Assembly: GCA_947488345.1 (NCBI GenBank)
Contig: CANKZQ010000002.1
Coordinates: 186,001-250,000 of the forward strand
DNA from: an uncultured Flavobacteriaceae bacterium
GTDB taxonomy: Bacteria; Bacteroidota; Bacteroidia; Flavobacteriales; Flavobacteriaceae
DNA length: 64,000 nucleotides
Direction: 5' to 3'
The translations under genes were made by a program, and so were the position numbers. How positions within the stretch are numbered: the first letter of the stretch is position 1; every line of letters starts with the position of its first letter. The notes under the pieces are model-generated. The model was not told the origin of the DNA. It made no database searches and was given only the letters and a program-made list of their open reading frames with translations. Below, piece by piece: positions 9,219 to 18,329 of this stretch.

Positions 9219-10118
9219 TTACAACCCTAATTTATCCATCTTACCCTTTTCATATTTACTATCTTCTGCAGGATAGCGTAACAACTTTTTATAATCTTTG
9301 TGATCTCTTGCTAATGCATAGATGAGGCTTTCGCCTGCATATGAAGTTTTGATCTTATAAATAGGATCTTTATATGCTTCAGATACGGGAACAATTTCCC
9401 ATCCCTTAGACTTGAACATTGCAATTAAGTCATCGATAAAAAGGGCTGCCGTAAGATTATGATGTAATAAAAGGGTATGACTAACTGGTCTTCCATTAAT
9501 CGCCAATGATAGCTTCTCATAATACTGAGCTTTCTCCCAAATATGATTTAAATAGAATTCTCTGTACTTGCTAAGATCTGCCTTTGGATCTTTTCTAAGT
9601 CTTTTTAATAGTCTACTATCAATGTACCAATCAGAAGCATCGATGGTGACATGACCATTTCGATAATTCTGCTCTCTTAAAAATGCTCTCGCCGAATCAA
9701 TCTTTTGTGGGGTATTACCTTCTTTTAAATACGGAAATCTAAAAAATTTACAATAATTGGCATATCCCTTAATAAAAACATCGTTTCTAATAAAATCGTC
9801 TTTAAAATCCTCAAAAGAGAAGTCGTCAGTACTATAGTTTAAATGGTTAAAGGTGTGATTGCCAATTTTATGTCCCTTTTCATCCCAACTTTTTAAGAGG
9901 TATTTTCCCTTCGAGCCAGGGATGTTTTTACCCGTTACAAAAAACATGGCTTCGACCTGAGCATTCTCTAATTTTTTCAAGAGCATTTCATTCCATGTTT
10001 CAAATGTGTAATTAGGTCGATTTCCAATGGAGCCATCATCAAACGTAAAGCTAATTTTTGATTGACAAAATGTTGGCGTTAAGATCAAAAAAATTAAAAT
10101 CGTTGCAATTTGTTTCAT
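9219..10118 (-). CDS. Polysaccharide deacetylase family protein (NodB homology domain)
   Basis: 299 residues with a signal peptide (ending near FCQS). The NodB signature is clear: FTFDDGSIGNRP carries the TFDDG motif with the catalytic-base and metal Asp, and NHTFNHLN gives the H-(S/T)-x-x-H metal motif. Later motifs, RFPYLKEG (motif 3) and LLLHHN (motif 5), also fit. Family enzymes remove acetyl or formyl groups from chitin, peptidoglycan or related glycans outside the cytoplasm. It lies 14 bp downstream of the M23-LysM gene on the same strand, which favours a cell-wall role. The substrate is inferred from the family only. Confidence 0.88.
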   Translation of the reverse strand: MKQIATILIFLILTPTFCQSKISFTFDDGSIGNRPNYTFETWNEMLLKKLENAQVEAMFFVTGKNIPGSKGKYLLKSWDEKGHKIGNHTFNHLNYSTDDFSFEDFKDDFIRNDVFIKGYANYCKFFRFPYLKEGNTPQKIDSARAFLREQNYRNGHVTIDASDWYIDSRLLKRLRKDPKADLSKYREFYLNHIWEKAQYYEKLSLAINGRPVSHTLLLHHNLTAALFIDDLIAMFKSKGWEIVPVSEAYKDPIYKIKTSYAGESLIYALARDHKDYKKLLRYPAEDSKYEKGKMDKLGL

Positions 10119-10132
10119 GTTTCTATTTTTGA

Positions 10133-11077
10133 TTAATGTATGATTAGTTTTTTGCCTATTTTTAATATACTATTCATTGAAATAGCGTTTAATTTACATA
10201 ATTTCATCATCGACACGTGATATTTAGTTGAGATTTGAGAAAGCGTATCTCCTCGTCTAATAATGTGAACTCGTCTTTTAGATTGCTTTTTGTGATTAGC
10301 AAGTGCTTCTTCATATGAATTATAATATACTAAATTGCTCTGTCTTTTAGAGGTGTGAAAATGAGCGCTTGTCCAATGTTTGGTAATCCAAATATCTTGT
10401 TTCCTTAGTTTATTTTCTTTTCCAAAATCAAATAAATACTCTGGATTTATATAGTTCCCTTTATAGCTAATTACTAGATGTAAATGACTGCCTCTTGCAT
10501 TTCCCGTGGTTCCGCCAACTCCAATAATTTGTCCCTTTGTTATCGTATCATTGGCTTTTACTTTGTACTTAGATAAGTGCGCGTAGGCCGTTTCCAAACC
10601 ATTAAAGTGACGAATTACAATTGTTTTGCCATGCCCAGAACTATATCTAGCAAATCTTACTACACCATCAAACATTGCCATAATATGATCTCCAGTTACT
10701 AAATCAATATCAATTCCTTGATGTGGGCGTCCTCTTCGCCATCCGTAACGCGACGTAATCACTTTTTTTCCGCTTATCGGAGCGGCATAAGTGCTGTCAC
10801 TAAATTTTATCTGAAAGGGAAATTCTTTTAATTGATTTTTATAGGGATTGAATCTTGTGTTATCCCATTTTTCGAATGGATATATAGATATACTGTCTTT
10901 TATAAGAAGTGTGTCTTTGGTTATTTTCATAAGAGAATCACTCTTTACAACTTTTGATTCGACATGTGTATTGTCATTGATAGAATCTAATGCTTGCGAA
11001 AACACAGTTGTTGATGAAAGGAATAATATGATGATTATTTTATAAATAGGGGTGCGGAGGAGAAAGGACAATTTCAT
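10133..11077 (-). CDS. Secreted M23 (LytM-type) peptidase with C-terminal LysM domain
   Basis: 314 residues with an N-terminal signal/anchor helix. The M23 core is intact: HQGIDIDL gives HxxxD and SHLHLVI gives the HxH zinc motif, with GYxxGxG-like glycines between. The last ~45 residues (VHIIRRGDTLSQISTKYH... to the C terminus) form a LysM peptidoglycan-binding repeat. It should act in the periplasm or at the cell surface on peptidoglycan cross-links. It is followed by the deacetylase on the same strand and preceded, across a 110-bp gap, by the BlaR1-M23 gene, so three wall-related genes lie in a row. Whether it is a hydrolase or an activator of amidases cannot be said, but the metal ligands are present. 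Confidence 0.92.
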   Translation of the reverse strand: MKLSFLLRTPIYKIIIILFLSSTTVFSQALDSINDNTHVESKVVKSDSLMKITKDTLLIKDSISIYPFEKWDNTRFNPYKNQLKEFPFQIKFSDSTYAAPISGKKVITSRYGWRRGRPHQGIDIDLVTGDHIMAMFDGVVRFARYSSGHGKTIVIRHFNGLETAYAHLSKYKVKANDTITKGQIIGVGGTTGNARGSHLHLVISYKGNYINPEYLFDFGKENKLRKQDIWITKHWTSAHFHTSKRQSNLVYYNSYEEALANHKKQSKRRVHIIRRGDTLSQISTKYHVSMMKLCKLNAISMNSILKIGKKLIIH

Positions 11078-11187
11078 TTTTTCACTAAGTTAAAATTGAA
11101 TGCATATGTCTAGATTTAGCCGAAGTAGCACTAATCTGGTTTGAAGAGGTGGACAAGAAATGCATTGTGTTTTTCGTCAAAAAACAA

Positions 11188-12519
11188 CTATTTTAAATAA
11201 TTTAAAGGATTCAAATGTTTACCATGTTGCTTTACTTCATAATGTAAATGCGGGCCCGTAGAACGTCCGGTATTACCAACATAACCAATAATATCCCCTT
11301 TTTTAACTTCTTGTTTTTCTTTAACATTAAACCCTTGTAAATGTGCGTACCAAGTTTCGTATCCGTTGCTATGTGTAACAATAATTAAATTTCCCCAATT
11401 ACCTTTGGTGACAGCTTTGATAATAGTACCATTGGCAGTGGCAAGAACTGGAGTTCCTTTGGTGGCTCTTATGTCAATACCCGAATGAATCACTCCTTTA
11501 TTCACTCTAGATTGTTTTCCTTTTTCACCAAAATAAGCGGTAATATCTCCTTTTGTGCCATTCTGTACTGGAAATAATGAAGGAGGCAAATCTGTCGTAG
11601 CATAAAAATTGAAATTTCCATTTAATGGAATTTCCTCATACATCGGTTGAGCAAAAGCCGAAATTAAAAACGCACATATCGGTAGGAGTAGAAAATAACC
11701 TAATTGAGTAAACTTATTTGATGTTTTTTTGGTAATCATATCGATTCTTTGTTTAAGTATAGGATGATTAAAATAGCTATATATACTATTTGGTTTCTCC
11801 AGGTTAATAGTTTTTAATAGTAATTCGAGGTATTGAGTTGGCGACATTTTGTTATTTATCACACTTCGATCAGCTTGAAATTCATGAATAGATTTTAAAG
11901 ATTTTCTGTAAAAATAGAGCAGGGGATTGCACCAGAAAAAAGCAATATAAATTTCAGATAAAATAACATCTAACGAATGTTTAAAACGAATATGTGCCGT
12001 TTCATGTGTCAAAATTTGTTGCGTGTCGCTATGATTCAACTGTTCTCTGGGGATAAAAATCCAGTTGAAATAAGTAAAGATTTCTGATACATCAGAAAGT
12101 ATTAATTGATAACCATTTCTTTGTAGAATTGTCGCATTCTTTCGCAATGAAAACAACTGTTTAATTGATGCTAAAATTCTGATGAAATATATAAGTGCCA
12201 CAAACCCATAAACAAACAAACATATGTCGAGAAAACTAAAAGAAGAAATGGCCGTAGGCAGTTCTTTTACCTGTATTTTGTCTTCAAAAATAGCAGTCAA
12301 ATTTGCTTCAGCAAATAATGGAATTTCTACGAATGTCGTGCTTAAAGTAGGAAACCAATTTGCTGACAATGGAATAAGCATAGACAAAGGAAGTAAGGAC
12401 ACTAATACAATTCTATTCGTGGTATGAAAGGTTAGTTTTCGAAAAAAAAATAGATATAATAAATAACATACGGTAAATACAACCGATACTTGTAAGATGT
12501 ATAAGAGTGGGTTAGTCAT
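11188..12519 (-). CDS. BlaR1-like M56 membrane metallopeptidase fused to a periplasmic M23 domain
   Basis: 443 residues. The N-terminal half is a BlaR1/MecR1-type M56 peptidase: several membrane helices, the zinc motif HETAH (172-176) and the downstream acidic site HEFQAD (212-217). A further membrane helix (about 276-292) leads to an extracytoplasmic M23 (LytM) domain with H345, D349, H424 and H426, all ligands intact. Classical BlaR1 has a penicillin-binding sensor in this position. Here a peptidoglycan peptidase fold replaces it, so the sensed signal may be wall material instead of drug (inference). It overlaps the BlaI-type gene by 8 bp, the usual blaI-blaR order. By analogy, the M56 domain would remove the BlaI repressor after the signal. 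Confidence 0.88.
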   Translation of the reverse strand: MTNPLLYILQVSVVFTVCYLLYLFFFRKLTFHTTNRIVLVSLLPLSMLIPLSANWFPTLSTTFVEIPLFAEANLTAIFEDKIQVKELPTAISSFSFLDICLFVYGFVALIYFIRILASIKQLFSLRKNATILQRNGYQLILSDVSEIFTYFNWIFIPREQLNHSDTQQILTHETAHIRFKHSLDVILSEIYIAFFWCNPLLYFYRKSLKSIHEFQADRSVINNKMSPTQYLELLLKTINLEKPNSIYSYFNHPILKQRIDMITKKTSNKFTQLGYFLLLPICAFLISAFAQPMYEEIPLNGNFNFYATTDLPPSLFPVQNGTKGDITAYFGEKGKQSRVNKGVIHSGIDIRATKGTPVLATANGTIIKAVTKGNWGNLIIVTHSNGYETWYAHLQGFNVKEKQEVKKGDIIGYVGNTGRSTGPHLHYEVKQHGKHLNPLNYLK

Positions 12520-12895
12520 GTTGCTCTTTTAATTGTTCGATTTTACGTTCGATTAAGCCCTTCATTTTTTCGAGTTCTGTAAGATCTAAATCTTCATTAT
12601 TCGTAAAGAATAGTGCAAATTTGCTTGGTGAACCACTAAAAAAATTACCGATAACCTCTTTCATATGCCTCTTGAAGTAATTCTCTTTTGATATAGTAGC
12701 ATAATACTGACGAATTTTACCGTAGGTGTCAAATTTCAGGAATTCTTTTTTTACCAAAACACGCACTACTGTTGAGATAGTTGTATATGCAGGTTTGGGT
12801 TCAGGAAATTGTTCAACGATATCTTTTAGGAAAGCTTTATCGAGTTTCCAGATATATTTCATAACCTGTTCTTCGGCTTTTGTGAGTTCATTCAT
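12512..12895 (-). CDS. BlaI/MecI/CopY-family transcriptional repressor
   Basis: 127 residues from ATG at 12895 (MNELTKAEEQVMKYIW). This is the canonical N terminus of the BlaI winged helix; an upstream start at 12973 would add 26 residues encoded within the operator region and is rejected. The recognition segment AYTTISTVVRVLVKKEFL and the following wing match the family, and the C-terminal helices (LEKMKGLIERKIEQL) fit the dimerisation region. It should repress its own operon and be inactivated by the membrane M56 partner encoded directly downstream with overlapping ends. Two inverted repeats just upstream are likely operators. Confidence 0.92.
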   Translation of the reverse strand: MNELTKAEEQVMKYIWKLDKAFLKDIVEQFPEPKPAYTTISTVVRVLVKKEFLKFDTYGKIRQYYATISKENYFKRHMKEVIGNFFSGSPSKFALFFTNNEDLDLTELEKMKGLIERKIEQLKEQHD

Positions 12896-12923
12896 GCAGC
12901 AAATATATAATAATATTTTAATT

Positions 12924-12963
12924 ATGACTATATTTATAGTCATAAAACTATAAACATAGTCAT
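12924..12963 (-). promoter_or_regulatory. Probable BlaI operator: two inverted repeats
   Basis: A 20-bp near-perfect palindrome, ATGACTATATTTATAGTCAT (12924-12943), is followed by a second inverted repeat, ACTATAAACATAGT (12947-12960), which shares the half-site ACTAT and extends to ATAGTCAT on one side. They lie 29-65 bp upstream of the BlaI-type start codon. This is the place and the AT-rich form expected for BlaI/MecI operators (typically TACA/TGTA-type dyads, so the exact half-site here differs). Confidence 0.75.
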
Positions 12964-13094
12964 GCAGATACAATTATCCCCTAAATAGCACCACTTTTAC
13001 AGCGGTTGACTAAAGACATAATTTCTTACTTGAACTAAAAGTTGAATGATTTAATATTAAAATTACAGTGAATGCAACACTTAGATATAGTGTG

Positions 13095-15140
13095 TTAATT
13101 GTGTTCTGCGATTTTCAAGGTAAACATAATTTTTGTTCCGCTACCTTCTTCAGATTCTAACCAAATTTTTCCGTGATTTTCAGATATAATTTTCTTCACT
13201 ATAGATAAACCTATGCCAATACTTTCTGTATCACTGTCGGTATGTAGCCTTGTAAACATATCAAAAATTTTCCTATGATACTTCATATGAATTCCTGGAC
13301 CGTTATCTTCGAGTTCGAAATAATACATTTGCGCATCTTCCGAAAAGGAAATAGTAATGGTAGTTTTCTTATTGCTATTATGTTTAATGGCATTTTCAAT
13401 AAGATTTCGAAACACATGTTCCATCTCGACTTTATTGGCGAATATCTCAGGATCACCTTCGGGGAGCAGTATGGTATGTTTTTGATCACGGTTCACCACA
13501 CCTACGATTTCATGGAGAAGATGATTCAAACTGAACACTTCTTTCTGCTTATTTCCTTTCGCAATTTTAGAATACTCTAATAGTGCGTCGACCAAAGATC
13601 CTATCTTCAGAACACGTTCTTTGAGTAATTTAAAATGGCTTCTTGTAGTTTCATCTAAATCTGTTTGAATGTCTTCTTCAATAAAATGAACTAGGGCATT
13701 TACCGAAACAAGTGGAGATTTTAGGTCATGAGAAACGATATGTGCGAAATCATCTAATTCTGCATTATGCGTTTTTAAAAGTCTTAAATTATCTTGTAAT
13801 TTTAAGTTTACGTTCGAAAGTTGGTTTGATTGTAACGAAATTTCTTTCTTCTGCTCTACGGCTATTTTTTTTGAAATCTCTAATTCTTTAAAAGAAGTAG
13901 AAAAACGCATCATTAATAACATAGACGCTAAAAGAAATACAACAACATATCCAAGATTGATATACAAGAGTTCTCTTCCATTACCATCGAAAAACACTAA
14001 AATATGTAGACAAAAAACAATCAAACCCAATACAATGGTTGCTAATGCCAAAATCGATTGTTGTCTGTTAATAATGATCGATTTAACAACGACGCCAATC
14101 ATATATCCTACACATAGAATCATATAGAAAACAAAGGGCTCTAATAACAATGTGAAATAGTGTGAAGGGAGAACAACAACAAGTACGGAAAATACTAAAA
14201 AACTATACTTGATGATTTTTGTATACAAGCCATGAACGTATTTTGTGAAAATATTAGCGACAAAAAGACAGCCTGCAGATCCTCCCAAAAACAATGTAAT
14301 ATATTCAATTCTAGTTAATAAAGTCCAATCAACTGAAGACGAAATTAAAGCAAATGGGGCATAAGAATCATTCAACGCCCTATACGACCAACAAATACAG
14401 AGTAGTGCAAAATATAAAACTGCTTGATCCTTATTCCAATAAAGTAAATAGAATAACAAAAAGAAAACTCCAATAAAACTAATACTTCCAATATAAATCA
14501 TATCCGAAATAACACGTGTGTTTTTTTCGGTTTGTAGATGCGTACTAGGTGCTAATATAGGTGAAGTCACAAACCCTCCCTTAGCGTGATAAAAGTTTGC
14601 GACCTGTATTACAATTTGAAAATCGTTGCGATCAGTAGGCAAGGGGATAATTTTTGTAAATCGTCTATGAATAGTGGTTTCTTTTGTCATACCTACTTTA
14701 CCAACTTCTAAAATCAACTCACCATTAATCCATATTTTACTGGAAGCATATGCCGAAGGTAATTTTAATGAAAGGTGTGGTCTTTTCTTTGGAAGTACGA
14801 AATCCAATCGATAAGTAGCATAGCCAAATGATGGATATGTATTGTTATTTTTATCGGCTAAACTGGTCCAATCTTTAATTTTGATGTTTTGATTGGGTAC
14901 GTTTGTACTGAAATTAGCGGGGTCTATAAGTTGATTCCAATAAAATGCCCAGCCAGCATCCAATTTAACTTCGGTGTCACTCTCAAAGACTATATCTTGA
15001 AAAATTTGAGAAGGAAAGTCTTCTTGTTCATATCCGTGAGCAGCTACTTGCTTTATTGAAATACATAGCAAGAACAAACAAAGTATTGATTGTATACTTA
15101 GTTTAAACGAACATACGCTGTCTTTCAATGGAAGTTTCAT
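13095..15140 (-). CDS. 7TM-DISM sensor histidine kinase
   Basis: 681 residues. A signal/anchor helix is followed by an extracytoplasmic jelly-roll sensor (about 35-205; IWINGELILEVGKVG, ending FVTSPIL). Seven membrane helices span about 212-412, the 7TM-DISM architecture. A coiled linker leads to the HisKA segment AHIVSHDLKSPL with phospho-acceptor His471, and then the HATPase domain with the N box NLIENAIKHN, G1 DNGPGI and G2 GIGLSIVKK. It should be an inner-membrane kinase sensing a periplasmic, perhaps carbohydrate-like ligand (known for some 7TM-DISM proteins). No response regulator lies next to it, so its partner is unknown. It appears monocistronic. Confidence 0.93.
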   Translation of the reverse strand: MKLPLKDSVCSFKLSIQSILCLFLLCISIKQVAAHGYEQEDFPSQIFQDIVFESDTEVKLDAGWAFYWNQLIDPANFSTNVPNQNIKIKDWTSLADKNNNTYPSFGYATYRLDFVLPKKRPHLSLKLPSAYASSKIWINGELILEVGKVGMTKETTIHRRFTKIIPLPTDRNDFQIVIQVANFYHAKGGFVTSPILAPSTHLQTEKNTRVISDMIYIGSISFIGVFFLLFYLLYWNKDQAVLYFALLCICWSYRALNDSYAPFALISSSVDWTLLTRIEYITLFLGGSAGCLFVANIFTKYVHGLYTKIIKYSFLVFSVLVVVLPSHYFTLLLEPFVFYMILCVGYMIGVVVKSIIINRQQSILALATIVLGLIVFCLHILVFFDGNGRELLYINLGYVVVFLLASMLLMMRFSTSFKELEISKKIAVEQKKEISLQSNQLSNVNLKLQDNLRLLKTHNAELDDFAHIVSHDLKSPLVSVNALVHFIEEDIQTDLDETTRSHFKLLKERVLKIGSLVDALLEYSKIAKGNKQKEVFSLNHLLHEIVGVVNRDQKHTILLPEGDPEIFANKVEMEHVFRNLIENAIKHNSNKKTTITISFSEDAQMYYFELEDNGPGIHMKYHRKIFDMFTRLHTDSDTESIGIGLSIVKKIISENHGKIWLESEEGSGTKIMFTLKIAEHN

Positions 15141-15387
15141 TTGCTTTGGTTACATGGCAACTGTCTAACGCCAGCGCAGTAGAAATAGTATATCAATTTC
15201 TCAACAATTGTGATGATATTTCTAACAATCCTTTTGTTATCAGAACTATATGAATTCAGTTATATCGAATGATCTAAATTTTAAAGAATCTACTCAATGT
15301 AACGTATGGAGTACTTTTTTCTAGATAATTAATGCTATAACAAGCATTATTTCAATAAAAATATGACTTTTTAGCTGCTAAATATCT

Positions 15388-15395
15388 TAAATTTG
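15388..15395 (+). promoter_or_regulatory. Candidate -7 box for the 15.4-kb small secreted protein
   Basis: TAAATTTG matches the Bacteroidota -7 consensus TAnnTTTG and lies 30 bp before the ATG at 15425. No clear TTG is found 20 bp upstream, so support is moderate. Confidence 0.45.
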
Positions 15396-15424
15396 TTCAT
15401 GTATAACTGTTAAAACTATCAGAT

Positions 15425-15784
15425 ATGAAAAAGTATATCTTTTTGGTTGTTGTGACTTTTGGTATGTTATCACAGGCTCAAACGACCATGACGAATATTG
15501 AAATAGGTAGTGTTTTTAAAATTGGGAAACCAACGAAAACTGGCTATGCGCACCTACAATTACCGAGAGCAAATATGATTATCAAGGGTGGAGGTATCGT
15601 CGATTATAAATCCCTTGTCGGAAACGTTGTAGTTGTTGCAGCAATGGATAAAGAAGAAAATGGAGATACTACCGTGAAATTGAAGCTTAAAAATGGTAAA
15701 CGTTTTTTCGGAAGTCATACTATTGTGTCGGCCAACGCTACGAAAGCTATTGAAACAGGAGAGTTACGATTAATTACAGAATAA
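15425..15784 (+). CDS. Small secreted protein of unknown function
   Basis: 119 residues with a clean signal peptide (MKKYIFLVVVTFGMLSQAQ). The mature part is beta-rich with alternating Lys and hydrophobic residues (IEIGSVFKIGKP, TVKLKLKNGKRFF) and has no Cys. This resembles small periplasmic or outer-membrane-associated beta proteins that Flavobacteriia keep as conserved hypotheticals. No catalytic motif is visible. The next gene, a lipoprotein, follows 43 bp downstream on the same strand and may be co-transcribed. I do not recognise a named family. Confidence 0.75.
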   Translation: MKKYIFLVVVTFGMLSQAQTTMTNIEIGSVFKIGKPTKTGYAHLQLPRANMIIKGGGIVDYKSLVGNVVVVAAMDKEENGDTTVKLKLKNGKRFFGSHTIVSANATKAIETGELRLITE

Positions 15785-15827
15785 ATTTTGATCGGCTCTA
15801 GGATACTAATTATTTTAAATACTACTT

Positions 15828-16493
15828 ATGAAACATTTCTTACTAACAATTGCTTTAACAGGAATTTTTGTTTCCTGTAATTCGGCAGATAAGAAGCAAC
15901 CTATCGCAACGGAATCTGTGAAAAATGACACTACAGTTAAGGAGATCAAGGAGCTAAAGAATATTGATTCAGATGAAGCTTTAATCGCGACGGCGTTAAT
16001 GGCAGCTCCCGAAGAAAGTCGTGATGACTGTACGGTGATTGGCTATAATATGGCAGGAGAATTTGTTACTCTAAAAGAAGGAAATAATGAATACATCTGT
16101 TTAGCAGATAATTCAAAAAAAGACGGCTTCAATGCAGCTTGTTATCATAAAGATTTAGAGCCTTTTATGGCTAGAGGAAGAGCCTTGAAGGCAGAAGGAA
16201 AAAGCATGCAAGAAATATTTGATATTCGTGAAAAAGAAGTGAAATCTGGTGAACTCCCTCTAAAATCAGGATTGACCTTACATATTTATTATGGTGCCAA
16301 AACACAATATGATCCAGAAACATCAAAAGTGGATGGAGCACAATATCGATATGTGGTTTACATGCCTTGGGCTACCTCTGAATCTACAGGTCTACCGGAA
16401 GCGCCATTAGCCGCCAATCATCCTTGGATTATGAACCCAGGTACACATAGAGCGCATATTATGATTAATCCGTTGCATACAACCAAAGATTGA
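15828..16493 (+). CDS. Lipoprotein of unknown function
   Basis: 221 residues with a classic lipoprotein signal (lipobox IFVSC at residues 13-17) and a Ser/Lys/Thr-rich tether. The mature domain has three further Cys (DDCTV, YICLAD, AACYH) and conserved-looking motifs such as LTLHIYYGAK and a C-terminal NPGTHRAHIMINPL. It looks like a compact folded domain and I do not recognise it. It would be anchored in the inner or outer membrane. A small GIY-YIG gene starts 20 bp downstream, but the functional link is unclear. Confidence 0.75.
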   Translation: MKHFLLTIALTGIFVSCNSADKKQPIATESVKNDTTVKEIKELKNIDSDEALIATALMAAPEESRDDCTVIGYNMAGEFVTLKEGNNEYICLADNSKKDGFNAACYHKDLEPFMARGRALKAEGKSMQEIFDIREKEVKSGELPLKSGLTLHIYYGAKTQYDPETSKVDGAQYRYVVYMPWATSESTGLPEAPLAANHPWIMNPGTHRAHIMINPLHTTKD

Positions 16494-16513
16494 ATTAGCT
16501 GATTTCCACTATA

Positions 16514-16852
16514 TTGTATCGAGTATACGTCATAGAATTATCTAAAAAAGTATATACAGAAAATACTAAATTTCGGGTTGCGAATCCGCAATTTAATGGG
16601 GTGCTCCAATGTCTATACGTAGGAATGACTAGTAAGACACCTAAAGAACGCTTTCTGCAACACAAAAAGGGGCACCGCACGAAGAAAGGCTATAAAATTT
16701 CATCAAGCATTGTCGAGAAATATGGGATGTATCTCAGGCCAAGTTTGTATAACCATATAGATCCGATGCAAACGAGAGCAGAGGCCTTGCAAATGGAAAA
16801 AACACTCGCCTTAGAATTACGAAGAAAACGATATGCTGTATGGTTTAATTAA
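16514..16852 (+). CDS. Small GIY-YIG-fold protein with a probable TTG start
   Basis: 112 residues if TTG at 16514 is used; no ATG lies at a sensible place, and the first internal Met (MTSKT) falls inside the domain. The GIY-YIG signature appears as VYVIEL (strand 1) and CLYVGMTSKTPKERFLQHKKG (the second strand with the conserved Arg helix), followed by a helix with Glu (ALQMEKTLALELRRK). GIY-YIG proteins are single-domain endonucleases or structural homologues. At this size it resembles the stand-alone family members of unknown role. It immediately precedes a second GIY-YIG gene, fused to an exonuclease. Confidence 0.7.
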   Translation: MYRVYVIELSKKVYTENTKFRVANPQFNGVLQCLYVGMTSKTPKERFLQHKKGHRTKKGYKISSSIVEKYGMYLRPSLYNHIDPMQTRAEALQMEKTLALELRRKRYAVWFN

Positions 16853-16954
16853 TAGACTCATCAGACACCTTTTTGTAGCGAGCCTTTAATTCCAAAATGC
16901 TACAAGATGTAGCAAGAAGCGTCTGCCGTTTTTCATACATTTACAATAATTGTG

Positions 16955-18289
16955 ATGACCTATACTATAATTGACGTCGAAACTACTGGAAGAGGGAATC
17001 GAATCACCGAAATTTCTATTTTTAAATTTAATGGAGATCAAGTCATCGATGAATTCACCACTTTGGTGAACCCCGAAACTACCATTCCAATGCATATCAC
17101 AGCCTTGACAGGTATTGATAATGTAATGGTTGCGGATGCGCCAAAATTTCATGAAATTGCCCAACAAATAATCGATATTACCGCCCAAACTATTTTTGTC
17201 GCTCATAGTGTGAATTTCGATTATAATGTGATACGAAATGAATTTAAATTGTTGGGTGTTGATTTTCAAAGAAAAAAACTATGTACGGTGCGATTGTCTC
17301 GAAAACTAATACCAGGTAAAAAATCGTATAGCCTAGGAAAACTTTGTAAATCATTGAATATCCCCTTAACAGATAGACATCGCGCCAGAGGAGATGCTGC
17401 GGCTACAGTGCTGTTATTCGAATTATTATTGAAACAAGAAAATGCCGACGCGACAATTACCTCTTTTTTCAAAAAGAGTTCTAAAGAAGCGACGCTACCT
17501 CCGAACTTATCGAGTGATATATTTAACAACCTTCCAAATGCTCCGGGTATTTATTATTTTATAAATAAAAAAGGGAAAGTAATCTATGTTGGTAAAGCAA
17601 AAGATATTAAAAAGCGCGTCTTGAGTCATTTCTATACAAAAACAGAAAAAGAATTGAATCTGTGTCGAGAAACTGCCAATATTGATTTCGAATTGTCGGG
17701 TAGTGAATTGATCGCTTTATTAATGGAAGATGCCGCAATTAAACACCATTTTCCGATTTATAATCAAGCTTCCAAAAGAAGAACTAAAGCATATGCATTA
17801 TTTAGTTATGAAGATAGAAAAGGAATTCAGCATTTAGCTACGAATGTATTAAAAGGAATTCCAAATCCCATATTGATTTTTTATACGCAACGTGATTGCC
17901 GCGCCTATCTTGAAAAACTCTGTGCACAGTTTAATTTATGCCCGAAATTTTGTCATTTGCAAGAAGGCGTCTCCACATGTTCTCATTATTCAATTTCTTG
18001 CAATGGTGTATGTAAGGGAACTGAAAGTATCGAAATCTACAATGAACGTGTTGAAAATGCTCTAAGTTTTGCTAAGGAAAGTTCGCGAAATATGCTGCTA
18101 AAAGAAATTGGGAGAAATGTAGACGAAGAAGCCTTTGTACTTGTAAAAAATGGAAGTTACTTGGGCTATGGTTTTATTGATAAATCGACATCTATAAACC
18201 ATCACGACGAATTAGAAACTTTTTTGATTCCGCAAAATGACAATAGCGATATTCAAAAAATTTTGAGGAGTAAATTGGTGCAAAGATGA
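16955..18289 (+). CDS. DnaQ-like 3'-5' exonuclease fused to a UvrC-type GIY-YIG nuclease
   Basis: 444 residues from ATG 16955 (a GTG one codon earlier is less likely). The N-terminal ~165 residues are a DEDD exonuclease: DVETTG (ExoI, D7/E9), HSVNFDYNV (ExoII) and HRARGDA (ExoIII, DEDDh type). A UvrC/Cho-like GIY-YIG domain follows (APGIYYFINKKGKVIYVGKAKDIKKRV), with a later Cys-rich region (CPKFCHLQEG, SCNGVCKG). This fusion resembles the DNA polymerase III epsilon / Cho-type proteins known in several bacterial phyla, thought to act in DNA repair. It is probably cytosolic. It lies downstream of the small GIY-YIG gene and converges on the LysR regulator. Confidence 0.92.
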   Translation: MTYTIIDVETTGRGNRITEISIFKFNGDQVIDEFTTLVNPETTIPMHITALTGIDNVMVADAPKFHEIAQQIIDITAQTIFVAHSVNFDYNVIRNEFKLLGVDFQRKKLCTVRLSRKLIPGKKSYSLGKLCKSLNIPLTDRHRARGDAAATVLLFELLLKQENADATITSFFKKSSKEATLPPNLSSDIFNNLPNAPGIYYFINKKGKVIYVGKAKDIKKRVLSHFYTKTEKELNLCRETANIDFELSGSELIALLMEDAAIKHHFPIYNQASKRRTKAYALFSYEDRKGIQHLATNVLKGIPNPILIFYTQRDCRAYLEKLCAQFNLCPKFCHLQEGVSTCSHYSISCNGVCKGTESIEIYNERVENALSFAKESSRNMLLKEIGRNVDEEAFVLVKNGSYLGYGFIDKSTSINHHDELETFLIPQNDNSDIQKILRSKLVQR

Positions 18290-18329
18290 TCGGATATTCA
18301 ATATATGCAATTCATTACAAGATAAAAAT

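Noticed and set aside
13275-13580. 101-residue plus-strand ORF inside the sensor kinase gene
   Set aside because: Antisense shadow of a clearly conserved histidine kinase domain.
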